Shown piece after piece: positions 21,384 to 32,699 of a DNA stretch of 64,000 nt. Both the position numbers and the translations under genes were made by a program. The notes below the pieces were generated by a model, which did not search any database, was not told the origin of the DNA, and saw only the letters and a list, made by a program, of their open reading frames with translations. Each line of letters opens with the position of its first letter. Positions within the stretch are counted from its first letter, which is position 1. This DNA comes from Dipteris shenzhenensis (Eukaryota > Polypodiophyta > Polypodiopsida > Gleicheniales), in the NCBI GenBank assembly GCA_047967505.1, contig CM106539.1; one strand, 5' to 3'.

Positions 21384-24300
21384 AGAGTTTGTGATTTTTT
21401 TGTATGATCTTTTTGTTGAGGTCCATATATAGGATAGACACTTAAAAACATTTAGGAAAGTGAGGAGTTTTTGAATGCAACTTGTTATTTTGATGCAAAG
21501 ATATTGTGTGAAAATTCTAAAAGTGTGCATTGGTTTTAAATTTGATAAAAAGGGAGGAAGGCAACACATTACACAAATAAAATGCATAGTAATAGAAGCA
21601 ATTGAGGGTGGGTGCAAAAGTAACAAGATGGTGTTGCACCAATGTGATTGACAAATCAATGTTAGAGTTCTCTTCTTGATTTGTTGAATTAATTTCCCAA
21701 ATGAACTTCTTAGACATATGGGAGTGTAGGCCCATTTTGAGAGGGAAAGCCAACCTTGCATGGCATCTACACTTCCCCAATCACCCTTAGACTCTTGTTT
21801 CAACGACTATGAGTACTTGAAATATTTTTGCTTTTGCTTTGGTTTGATGAACACATAACAGGTGCCCATAGCCTTGACCATGTGGATGCATTAAGACTAA
21901 AGTTGCTTAAGAGTGGATACTCATGTGTGGCAAAATGTGTGTTGTGATGGTCTCCCCATTTTTGAATGACCACTAGGGAACAAACTAAGGTTCGATCTCA
22001 TAAGAAATAACTTTATCTCTTTTGAATCATTGCTTTTTAAAAAGATTAGGAAGCTAGTTTGTTTCAAAACCTAGTTAGCTATGCCATCATGCTTGCTACT
22101 AATTTATCCTATCAACACATGGGCTTGATTTATTTGGTTGTCAAACCTAGATATATGCTATAATATATCTCCCATTTGTACAAATACTAAATAGCTCACC
22201 CATTGATTTATGTGATTATCAAACTCAAATATATCACATAATAGCTCTCCCATTGATATAAGTGTTCAGTGATAGCCTATTCTCAATTTTATCTTAATGA
22301 AATATCTAGCTTCACTAAAGTGATGGATGAGATTGCCTATCTAAGGTAACATATACTTATTCTTGATGTTGAATTTATTTCTCATTTATTGACACCTTGC
22401 AATCTACACACAAACTCATCAATTAGATTGTTTTCTTAACCAAATTAATTGGGGTACCCCAAGGACTGTTATTAGTCAACCTCAACAACCAGAGGTATTT
22501 TTAAAGTTGTGAAAATTTATACTATAGCTTGTCCTTTGCAACCACATGAACAAACACAGGCTAAACATCAGGCATGAGTTTGATCTTATGATCAACAGTT
22601 CTCTTAGGAGGTAGATGCAAGCGTAATTCCCTTGAAAATATGTCCTTGGAATAAACATACCCATATATTGTGTGATATGGTTTGGACAGATGCAATCATA
22701 TTGACATTCTTAGCCTATATTTCTCCACAAGCTCAAAAGAAATCTAGCCACCATGGGAATCTAGTTCCGCTATTAGTTTTTTTCATGTTTCCACATTTTT
22801 GAAGAAGATGCACCGTTTCTCTCCAACATGCTTACAAATTTTCATTGCTTTATTACTTGATCAAAGAGGATCGCCATAAAGGCATCATACATTTTAGTTA
22901 TAGAAGAAAAATCATGAAATTTTGACTATACTAAGAATATGAGATGGTACAAACAATTGACAAAAAACAACCTATTGGATAGCTTCATTTATAGTGCCTT
23001 ATCACATTGGGATCTCCTTTGGATTCAAAACATTAGGAGGTACACACATGGATGGGATATGGTGCTTACATTAATGCTTGTTACTGGTATTGGAAGGATT
23101 TCTAGCACTAGTCGTGTAGGAAGAATTGACGATTCTTATGAGTGCATATCACTCAAATAGAAGAGAATTCTTAGTTATACAAGAAATGAAACTTGGTGAT
23201 GGGGGTGAGGGCCATATCAAGTGGGTATTAATAATTCCCAAAAGGAAGTTAATTAGAACCATATGCCATGATTAATGATGGCTTTCCATTGATCCATAAT
23301 GGTCATAATTGCTACGACACTCATAGCTAAAGTTATGATGCTTTGCCTTTCGTTTGATCATGGCCTATTTTTCCTCTCAATTGGGAGTATGACATGTAGT
23401 CACAAATCATAATCCAAACATGGATGATGGTAGATTAAACATAGACTCAATTGAATACGAAGCCGTAAGAAATCTACCTTCAACTATCTCTATGATTTAA
23501 TGGCTTCAGCATGGAGTCTTTCTTATGTTGAAATACTTGTTGAAGCATTCCTTACGTTGAGGCATCACATCTTAATACAAGACTCCACAAGCTCGTAGCA
23601 CCTCATGAGATTTTTAGCTTTCTTTGTGCCTTAGTCGTAACCTTGTCACATGGTTGCCTATCACAAGCCTCTAAAAAAATTGGTTTAGACTTTTATATTT
23701 TTCAAAAAAAGACTAAACGAAGAGGTAATCACACCATTTCCCAACTTTGTATGCTCAAGGGAATAACTTTATCTATTTCTTAAATTGGATCACTCCTGTA
23801 CGTTCTATGATAACACTATTTTGCAACCCCTATAGACTTCCCATCAATTTGTGCCTACTCCTCTACAAGGATCTCTAAATCACAAAGACACATAGGTTGA
23901 TTGTTCATAAGGTCGAGGTTTTTGAAATTGGTTGTAGTCAAATTCCCTTCCTTGGGGTTTCATTAGTGATACTGGTTACAGTTACGGACAATCCCAAGTG
24001 GCCTTGCACATGCAAATGAATATATTTTGAAAGGGTTCATCAGTGACGTTGATCAGATTCATGAAGCTCCCATTGAGATGATTCCTAGTTGAGGCAACTT
24101 CCAAAATCATCTTCATCACTGAACCATGGACTAGGAACCAAGCCAGTGAGTGCACTATTTGGAAGTCACCACCCAATCGCAGAGGTATTAGCTCACCCTC
24201 GAGCACTATAAATCACGAGGAAGACACGCGGCTTTGTTCTAGAGATCAATAGACCTTTGCATCCCACACCATAAAAGCCTCATCCACTAGAGATGCATCA

Positions 24301-24649
24301 ATCTAGCTTGCCAAATATTTCCATGCCTCTAGTAGGAGTCACTATCTAGTTACTGATTATAGTTCCCCAACATTGAGCCCTTATGCTAATATATAGGCAC
24401 AATCCACTTGTATAATTATCATATTAAGCAGCTAGGCATGTAGCATGGTTCCCCTCTTCGGATAGTTATGTCATAAAAAATAAAAGCTGGGGAAGCTTTT
24501 ATTTTAGTTAGCAACTCTCCCAAGTTAAATCTGATTAAGTCTATCTTTCCACTTAATATAATACTCGATAATGACTATATTCTTGAGTTGCTTTTGTCTT
24601 TCATCTAGAATCTTTTTAGGTTCATATGGAACATAGGTCAAATCTTCCA

Positions 24650-25480
24650 ACTCTGTCAATTTTCTAGGGGATATAAAATTGTCTCCATCTCCAACTTTCT
24701 CCTTGATTCTAGCTTACACTTTGCCATTAAATGATGCAAAAAGGACTAAAATACCTGTTGGAAATATTTGGATCTTTTGTAGTCCTTGGGATAGATTGTG
24801 GATCCACATAATCTTTTAATCTATCTTGACCCGTTTTAAAGAATCCTTAGCTTATGCCAACATTTCTTTACTTCATATTCTTAAGGTGCAAGGCAATTGG
24901 TGATTTAGGCTAGTATCCATACATAAGCATAAATGGGCTATAGCCCATAGCTGAGTGCTTAGTACTATTATAAGCAAATGCCTTCCTTAGAAGGCACATC
25001 TCCTAATTTGATGGTTTCTTAGAGATGTATGCCTTGATCATATAGTCCATAACTTCATCACCATCTCTATTTGCCCATTTGATTGAGAATGATCAGTTGG
25101 GATCGAGCTTAGAGTAGTTTTCAATTTCTCAAAAAACTACTTTGCTAGAAGCATCCAATAAACTTCTAGTTTTGGTCCTTGATTATGTCAAGAGGCAAAA
25201 CCATAAATTTTGGAATTTCAATAATAAGTAAATGAGTGTCTTTATGTTTGTCCTACTAGGTATAACCTGTATAACTTCAGTGAGTTGATTAAATACTATG
25301 CAGAGTACATCATTTTCTCTACTTGTTTGAGGTAGTCCTATGATAAGATCCAAAGATATACTATCCCATTTCACATCAAGAAGCTATAGAGGTTGCAACA
25401 TCCTCCACCTTGAATAAATTCCACTTTATTAATTTGACATTGTTGACACTTTACCATAGTCTTGGACATACAATTAGTTT
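24650..25480 (-). pseudogene. Ty3/Gypsy integrase remnant
   Basis: Minus-strand frames hold CQQCQINK (the end of the integrase zinc finger, about 25440-25415), WDSISLDLIIGLPQT (core start, about 25372-25328) and YNSTKHSAMGYSPFMLMYG (core end, about 24985-24925). These are in the Gypsy integrase order: zinc finger, catalytic core, then the conserved Y-N-S-x-H-x-S-x-G-x-SPF block. Multiple stops and frameshifts make this a fossil. The rest of pol was not found above it. Confidence 0.7.
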
Positions 25481-26399
25481 CATCCAATAAAAGTTTTGCT
25501 TTACTAAATCATAAGCCCTTTGTATACCAGGAGGAGGCTATCATGGCATTCATATAAATCTTTACCTTTACTAACTCCACCCCCTAGGGTCTCCCTTGAG
25601 CCATAGGTGGGGTACGAGCTAACTAGTTTAGCCAAGGATGTAACAACTATTGTGGATTGGGCATAGTTATGGAGACTAGTATGAGCACATGGGAAATGAA
25701 TGTGTACCCATGCTAGCCACATGTGACAATTGGTCACCTTGAGCTGTATGCTAATTGTGCACCTCACACTCACCTAAAATGTGGGTTTAGGTTTAGGCAT
25801 CAAAGGTCCTTAGGTGTGAGTTAATGCACATAAGGATTTGTGGCCTTGAAAATGAGAAAATGGTCATGCATAAAGAACCCTGTGTAGCTTGCTCAATGCA
25901 ACATGGGTGCTACAAGTCTCTATGAAGAGGGCATTTTTTGCCAAGCAATGCACTATGGCATATGTCACAACTTGACACATATTCCTAATTACAATTCGAT
26001 GTGTAAGAGAGTAGCATACCTCGAGGTGGCTTGATTAGTGATTGATTGAAATACTGGAAGTCACATGCTCTCTCAAGCTTTTTCCGAAACTCTATTTGGA
26101 CTATACACAACAACGGAGAAATAGGGATGGTAGGTTGATTGAAATATTTATAGCCTCTAGATCCTATATATTTGGGTACGTCATCTTGTTTACTCGTGGG
26201 TTTGGGCTTCTAAGGAAGAGTATGAGAGGGTAATTCTTCAAATCTTCTTTATATCCATATATATGCATAGTTTTCTTAATTCTTGGGATTTTAAAGACCT
26301 TATTTTTTGGCTTCATTCTTGTGTAGTCATGGGTTTTGGGTACTAACAAAAAGTATAAGGGAATATTCCTTCAAATCCAACTAAAAACGCTATCCCGAT
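25481..26399. other. No gene seen
   Basis: AT-rich sequence with short frames only. It may be the decayed upstream part of the Gypsy integrase remnant, but no RT or RNase H motif was recognised. Confidence 0.45.
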
Positions 26400-27109
26400 G
26401 ATGTACAAATGGAAGGTGAAGAAGAAGAAGGTACTACTATGGATGAACTCAAGGCGAATATACAACAATTACAAGTATATTATCAATCTTGTGAATGTAA
26501 ATCCTTAACTCCAAAATGTTCCTGGGAATTCCACATTTATCCCTAAGATGTTTGGTCGTGAAAAGAAAGAAAATGATGCTAATCATTTTGTTTCTAATAT
26601 GATGCTAATCATATTGAGATATGTTTCATTGGACATATCACTTTGACTTTGCATATGTTCAACGACCAAAGGCATTTGGTTGCAAGGTATCTAAAAGGAA
26701 AGGCTCTCACAAGATGGCATGATGTGAAGACATAAAATCGCATGGGGGATGACTTTCAAAAAGTTTTTCACTAGGAATTCATTAAGGAAGGGGATAAGTA
26801 ACAACAAGCTTGCAAGTGAATTCTTAGGGTTTGGATTATGACATTCAATAGTTTTCATGATTTGAGTGCTAAACCTTGAAACACAGATTCTCTTATGATT
26901 TGTGATTTGTTTACAAGGGGTCTTCATTGGGATTTGTAATTTGCTTATAAGGGGAATTCATTGGGATTATGTCAATGAAGATCGTATCAACTAAATCTTA
27001 TCTTTGGAAATTTTGGTTTACTATTATTTATGATGATACTCTTTTACCACTTGCAAGTCTACGAATCCTCCAACTAATGGAAAATATAGGGGTTTCAAGA
27101 AGGAAAGAT
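26400..27109 (+). pseudogene. Ty3/Gypsy gag remnant
   Basis: Plus-strand pieces such as KMFGREKKENDANHF (about 26548-26592) and FNDQRHLVARYLKGKALTRW (about 26657-26716) resemble the Gypsy gag core, where a hydrophobic L-x-GKA-x-x-W block is conserved. Stops are frequent. Element C is inserted at its right end; the sequence resumes at 29143, so the remnants on both sides may be one internally deleted Gypsy copy. Confidence 0.5.
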
Positions 27110-27445
27110 TGTTGGGGTAAGTATGATCAAGGGCTTGCTCTATGGTGCATATGTGCATCTAGGGGAGTCACATGTGTGTTTGTGTGTGTGTTGCAAAGGC
27201 ACATCAAGTGCTATGATGTGTCTAGTGTGTGACCTAAGTGATGATGTAAAACAAAGGGAATCCCACTGATGTAGGGATTGATTCCCACTGATGTAGGGAT
27301 TGATAGCCACTATGTAGGGAAGGTATTACCTTCTCCCCCTTTTCTATAAGAGAGAGTCTTCTCTCTCACAATCATAATATAGAGATTTCATTGTGCTCTC
27401 ACACCTCTTGCAAGATGCATCTATTCTATCCTACGGGATTCTACA
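27110..27445 (+). repeat. 5' LTR of element C
   Basis: This 336-bp LTR contains imperfect tandem units of CCACTGATGTAGGGATTGAT (about 27262-27320) within the segment absent from the 3' LTR. Confidence 0.93.
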
Positions 27446-27447
27446 AT

Positions 27448-27460
27448 TGGTATCAGAGCT
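27448..27460 (+). promoter_or_regulatory. Primer binding site of element C
   Basis: TGGTATCAGAGCT begins two bases after the LTR end and matches the complement of the initiator tRNA-Met 3' end. It is the same primer type as in Copia A and B. Confidence 0.92.
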
Positions 27461-28379
27461 TTAGGTTCTAGATCTAGCCTAGCCTAGCATTAGATGCTAT
27501 CTCAAGCATAAACTACAAGTTTCTTCATCTTCTCCATTTTCCTCCTTCTTCCCAAAATTTTTGAGAGCTCTGTTCTCTGCCTACAAGCGACCATTGCCCA
27601 AACCCTTTGAGCTACAAACTCCTCTTATATGGGCAAACTTCTAACTGCAAGCTTTTGGTGAAATTTCGACTATACGTGAAACACCAATACTTACACTCTC
27701 TGATAAAATTTCGCGCAATGCCGCCTTTGTGCTTATCCTTCTGTCAATTCCTCTAAGCCCAAGCCGCATGACACTAAAGGAAACTTGCTGTTGAAATCTG
27801 AGCTCATTTGGACAAGGAATGGAGGCATAACAGATGAAAAACCAGTCAGTCTTCTCAAGCTTGGCTATGGTGACCTGATGCAACATTGCACCTCTCCTTG
27901 TTAGTAGCCCTTCTCTGTATAAGGCCCTTCTTCCTGCATAAAAATCTCCTTGAATAGAGCTATGAGCTGTGAGAATTGCACCCTCCAAGTTTAGGTCTCT
28001 GTTTACACCACCTCTCTCTTGTCCTTGACTTCTATTACGCAAGGCCTTCAAGTCTGCGCATGTGACAGTTTTGACAATGTTGTGAGTTTGATGCTACATT
28101 AGATGCTACTTTAGCATTTCTGATGTTTTAAAGTGTTGAATAGCTTCAGTGCAACTATGGCTATAGCTTTGCTTTAAGTTGCTACACCTAGATTTGCTTG
28201 GAATGCTTTCATTTAGCCACCTCTATGAAGCATGCAAGTGAAAACATCATTGATTTGTAGTATGGAATTTGGTTACAAGCCTTTGCTACACTAAATGCTT
28301 GTACTTTGAAGGATTGTTTTTTATTGCTCATATTTTCACTTGTAAGGCACTAGACACTGCTCTCGGGTAAGACCTTACT

Positions 28380-28607
28380 ATGGAAGCTAAGACCTTTTTT
28401 GAGAAGTTGGAGGGAACTAGTTTCCATACTTGGCAAACAAAAGCCAAGTTTATGCTTATGAAAAAGAAGATATGGAATGCTGTGAATGGAAAGAAGTCTA
28501 CAAAAGAAAAAGCTAAAGACAAGAAGGACTACTTCAACAACAAAGAAATTATGCCTGAAGGAAGAACTCCATCAGCAAATGAAGAAAATGAAGACTATGC
28601 TTTTTAG
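28380..28607 (+). CDS. Truncated Copia-like gag of element C
   Basis: The ATG at 28380 opens a 75-codon frame whose start (FEKLEGTSFHTWQTKAKFM) follows the Copia gag N-terminal pattern, as in FDGTNFSLWKEQIRDV of element A. After about 40 residues it becomes Lys/Glu-rich and ends at TAG 28605-28607. No zinc knuckle or pol follows. It is most likely a relic of the gag of an autonomous parent; whether the peptide does anything is unknown. About 930 bases of leader precede it. Confidence 0.6.
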   Translation: MEAKTFFEKLEGTSFHTWQTKAKFMLMKKKIWNAVNGKKSTKEKAKDKKDYFNNKEIMPEGRTPSANEENEDYAF

Positions 28608-28886
28608 GCACTTTGTCTTTTTGTTTATCATCACTTGGTCGAATTTTGAGGTTCTCTGCCTGGAGTAGTACTCCAAAAAGAATATGTTATGTAAATCACC
28701 TCTGGTCACCATATGATGTAGACCATGTGATATGTGTTTTGACTATCCCATTTCTGTAAAACTCACACCCTTGGGAACCCTTGCTAGCATGAGATCCTAG
28801 CCATAGATTAATCCTTGACCACCATGAGATGGCATGAGAAACTATGAGACTAGATGAATCCTTGACACTGCAAGAGGCAATCCCTT

Positions 28887-28894
28887 GAGGGGGG
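28887..28894 (+). promoter_or_regulatory. Polypurine tract of element C
   Basis: GAGGGGGG lies two bases before the 3' LTR, in the expected position for plus-strand priming. Confidence 0.8.
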
Positions 28895-28896
28895 TT

Positions 28897-29142
28897 TGTT
28901 GGGGTAAGTATGATCAAGGGCTTGCTCTATGGTGCATATGTGCATCTAGGGGAGTCACATGTGTGTTTGTGTGTGTGTTGTAAAGGCACATCAAGTGCTA
29001 TGATGTGTCTAGTGTGTGACCTAAGTGATGATGTAAGACAAAGGGAATCCCACTGATCTCTCTCACAATCATAATATAGAGATTTCATTGTGCTCTCACA
29101 CCTCTTGCAAGATGCATCTATTCTATCCTACGGGATTCTACA
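28897..29142 (+). repeat. 3' LTR of element C, 90-bp deletion
   Basis: This 246-bp LTR joins CCCACTGAT directly to CTCTCTCACA, missing the sequence equivalent to 27271-27360. Confidence 0.93.
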
Positions 29143-30300
29143 AAGATAACTTTTCTCTACATGGAAAGACAACTCAGTCCCTATACCTTTGAAGAGGAAA
29201 AATGATCCTATGAATCTTTGGTGAATCAATGTGGTGATTTGGATCAAAACTTCCCCCTTTGAAGACCAACAAAACCATCCAAATGATGAAAGTCATGGGC
29301 ATGTCAATGATTTTTCCTATTGAATTTTTCATTTAGAATATGCTCATTGTTGTGAATCACATTTAGTGGATTTCTTTTTTATCTAATTATCTTAGATCAT
29401 GAAGTGTATATCGTTTTGGACCCTAAATCAAGTCATATCTTCATTCATCATAAATTGGTGTAGAGGCTACAAATCCCTACAAGATCTAGTGACACTTGTA
29501 TAGAGTTCAAATGGTGTCAGTGAGGGACAAATTTGAGATCAAAAGATTCCAGATCTTCCTTTATAGATTCAAGATTATTTGAAAGGATTGCCTTTCCTTG
29601 TTATGAATCAAATCTAGATAGGATAGATCTCATGTTGGGGATAGAATGGTATGTTGAAGATTGATTGGAAAAGGCATGCCATTTATTCTTTTTAGAATGG
29701 CATTAACGTACATCTTCAAAGTAAATTCTCTTGATCCACCTTCAAATATTATGAACTCTTTGGAAGTCTTTCATATAGGAATACTATATTTATTCTTGAT
29801 TAGTAGGTGCTTAATTCTTTAAAATGTCCTAACAAAAATTTTAAGACCTTGAAACATCAAGCTATACTATTGCACCTCTGCTAGCTATTATGGATTCTAA
29901 AAACTATCTGCAATTGAAAATAGATGCTTGTGAATTTGCAATAGGTGCTGCTTTATTCTAATATGGAAGGCTAAATGCTTCAAAAGAAAAAATTTAAATG
30001 ATGCTCATCATACACAAGAAAATGAACTGTATGCAGTAATGCATGGCTTAAACATGTGGAGACATTATTTGGATGGCTCAACTTTTGAGGTTTTAGCTAA
30101 TTATATGCCTATTAAGTACTTTTGCAATCAGAGTGACTTGAGAGGAAGGGAGGCTAGGTGGGCAAAGCTGATGCAATAATTTGATTTTGCAAAATAGATA
30201 TCAGAAAGGCAGCCAGAACACTGGGTGCTTGGAGCAAGATGGTGAGCTTAATGTGCTAGTTTTGTTTAAATAGAAATTTATTTCTATCATTCTCTAAAAG
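29143..30300 (+). pseudogene. Ty3/Gypsy protease/RNase H remnant
   Basis: Plus-strand pieces include LGIEWYVED (about 29636-29662, a protease C-terminal style motif), LKIDACEFAIGAALF (about 29915-29959, the start of RNase H) and HENELYAVMHGLNMWRHYL (about 30015-30071), the Gypsy RNase H E-L-x-A-V block. Stops and deletions are many; the RT core appears to be missing. It probably continues the gag remnant left of element C. Confidence 0.65.
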
Positions 30301-31189
30301 GCCAATGCAAGATTTGGTCAAATCTTGTAGGAATTCCTAGATGATATCTCTAGAGTAGATAAGATTGGGAATGCCACTTTTGAGAATGAGGCTAGAAATT
30401 ACTATACAATCCAGAATGCACTGTTATTCCGAAAGGGGAAAGTGTGTGTACCTAATAGTGGGAGACCCAAGGGGTGGCGTTAGTGGGTTAGGAAGGGTAA
30501 TCGTAACTAGAGTGTTATAACTAGATGGAGGTCTAGAAAGGAATGGAGCTTGTATGCTAATTATAGTAATGGGGGGCTCAATGTTTAGGGACACTAATTA
30601 CACAAAGGTCTATTGGTTTAGAGCTAGATTGTGTGTTCATTGTGACCTCCAATGCTTGAGAGCTAACTCAAGTAGGAGTTGCCTTAGTGACATCCGATCA
30701 CGCATTCACCTGGTGAATCATACTTGAACAAAGATGTCTTCGATTTGTAATGATTATTTTCTTTTTATTTGCTTTGGGTTAATTTTGCATGCTTTGAAAA
30801 AGAGATTAGACATAGGAACTTTCCGTCTTGTTCAACAATGGTCAATGCTACTTATCCTTCTTTCAAATTCAATTGATTATGTGACGAGTATTTCATAGTA
30901 GAGGGAAATCTATAAGTGTTTTGAAAGCTCTAAAGGAGGATAAAAGCTATGGAAGTTTAGATGGCCTTTTGAAAGCCATAAGCTTTCATAAGACTTCTTT
31001 GATAGGCTAGATTGCCTTAGTATAAATTAGGGGCTTTGTTTCGACTCAACTTGACATGATAAGAGAGTTCCCTATGTATTCCTAAGAACCCCTTCTAAGA
31101 AATCCACATAGAGGTATTCAAGCATTTGTGCCACTGAGTCCCAATTGGCAAAGTGTGTCTCTTGGTGAAACCTTGTGCCAGGGGAAATT
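30301..31189. other. No gene seen
   Basis: Unassigned sequence, possibly a decayed Gypsy 3' region. No domain or terminal repeat was recognised. Confidence 0.4.
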
Positions 31190-31890
31190 TTATGATAGGA
31201 TTTTGGCCTTGGTGTCGTGGGTCGCTATAATTTGCACTCAGGCCTTCAAGTGATGGTGTTATGTCCCTATACCTCCCCAGAGCACTCTAACACCTATTGA
31301 TCACTACTAGCATGACCTCTTCCTTCTACAATGTCAAAGCATAGAAATGTGGGCAACCATGAGAGGGAACGCCTTCCAAGTGATGGTGTCCCCTTTGGAT
31401 ACCATTTCAATGTTAATCTAGATAGAGGATGCCACCCCTCCCTCTTGGTAGCACCTGTTAAGCTATTTGGAAATTTTATGAGAGTGTGGAACACCTTCTA
31501 AGTGATGGTTTTGTCTTTGCCAAAAATTGCCTATTGATATAGGATGCCACCCCTCCCTCTAGACAGCACCCATTAAACTGTCTGGGGATTTTAAGAGAGC
31601 ATGGGAAGCATTAGGGCCTAGAGCATTTGGATAGCACATGGAGATGGCAAGTAGGGCAAAGCATGAGAGGGAACACCCTTCAAGTGATGGTTTTGTCTCC
31701 CTATATTGCTACGAAGCACTCCAGATCAAGGGTAGATCACCTATACGGCCTCTGACTACCAAAGGACCCCTCCCTCAAGGAAGTACTTCTTAAGCTATTT
31801 GGAAGATGTTGAGAGAGATCGTTGGAAGCATCAAGGCCTAGAGCATGTGGCTAGGAGATGGATATGGCAAGTAGAGCAAGCATGAGAGGG
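31190..31890 (+). repeat. Degenerate tandem repeat, about 125-190-bp units
   Basis: A block beginning CTTC-(C/T)AAGTGATGGT recurs near 31244, 31374, 31498 and 31681. Between the blocks GATGCCACCCCTCCCTCT occurs twice (about 31429 and 31544), and the block TTAAGCTATTTGGAA with close variants recurs near 31449, 31573 and 31791. Unit length varies and no coding content is apparent. Confidence 0.7.
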
Positions 31891-32699
31891 AAGAGGTTCT
31901 ACGAGCATGTTCCCATGGAATGCCAATTGAGTGAATATGCTTGAGAATGCCAAAAAATGTGTATGCTGATGATGTTCTATTGCATAGCTTCGAAACCTTC
32001 AGTGGCATCCAAATGCTTCGTTGGAGATGGCCTTTTTTGCCCTGCTTTGCTGCGGGCATTATGGGGTTCGCTCTGATAAGTGGCCCATCGACCACCAACC
32101 CGAGCTGTTGAGTTTATCAAAGCGCGCTAGTTCAAGTTGAGAATGGTGTTAGAGGATGTTCCTGCATGGCTCCAACCGAGCGAAAATGCCATCTGTTGGC
32201 AAACCTCTATCATGTTGAGATGGTTCCCACCTTGCATGCCAGGCGGCTAGAGTTCAGCACCACACTGCTCGGGTGGAGAGTGAAAAATTTCACTCTTCGA
32301 GCGGGCATTTTTGGGGCGAGCAGACTACACGGTGCAGAGGATAGCAGCATGAAGTGACGGTGATAATAAGAACCCTAGAACAATTGTTATTGTGGGCCAT
32401 TTGGTGAGAAACAAATGGTGGATGTGAGAGATGCGTTAGGAATCCCTAAGGTGGGGGCGAGAGGGGCGAGAGGCGGGAACCTCTCCTCCGCTGAGCTGGG
32501 AAATGCTAGCTCGAGTTAACGGGGGGGATGAGCTGGCAGCAGGGTCTGCCAGGTGGGACGGCGCGCGCGTGGTACGGGGAGGGTGAACTGGAGAGTGGAG
32601 AAGGGCCGTGCAGCGACGTGGGAAGGGGAGGGACGTCGGATGGAGATCGGGCGGCTCAGAAGGGAGAGGGAAAAAAACAATGTTGATTTTTTTTGTTTT

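Larger units (their letters stand above)
18819..24649. other. AT-rich, no gene recognised
   Basis: Nearly 6 kb with only short unsupported frames. Apart from a TC microsatellite and a 67-bp tandem duplication I see no transposon domain. The minus frame at 24206-23982 has vaguely retroelement-like composition but no diagnostic motif. Confidence 0.5.
27110..29142 (+). mobile_element. Non-autonomous LTR element C (2.0 kb)
   Basis: LTRs at 27110-27445 and 28897-29142 start TGTTGGGGTAAG and end GATTCTACA. The 5-bp target duplication is AAGAT at 27105-27109 and 29143-29147. A primer site for initiator tRNA-Met is at 27448-27460 and a polypurine tract at 28887-28894. The 1.45-kb interior encodes only a short gag-like N-terminus (28380-28607), with no protease, integrase or RT, so the element must move by borrowed enzymes. 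The 3' LTR lacks 90 bases that are present in the 5' LTR (27271-27360); since LTRs start out identical, that change came after insertion. Apart from this the LTRs look nearly identical. Confidence 0.93.

Noticed and set aside
27641-28051. 136-codon minus frame inside element C
   Set aside because: It runs against the element's transcription, has no motif, and the related leader at 61.3 kb does not keep it open in an obvious way.
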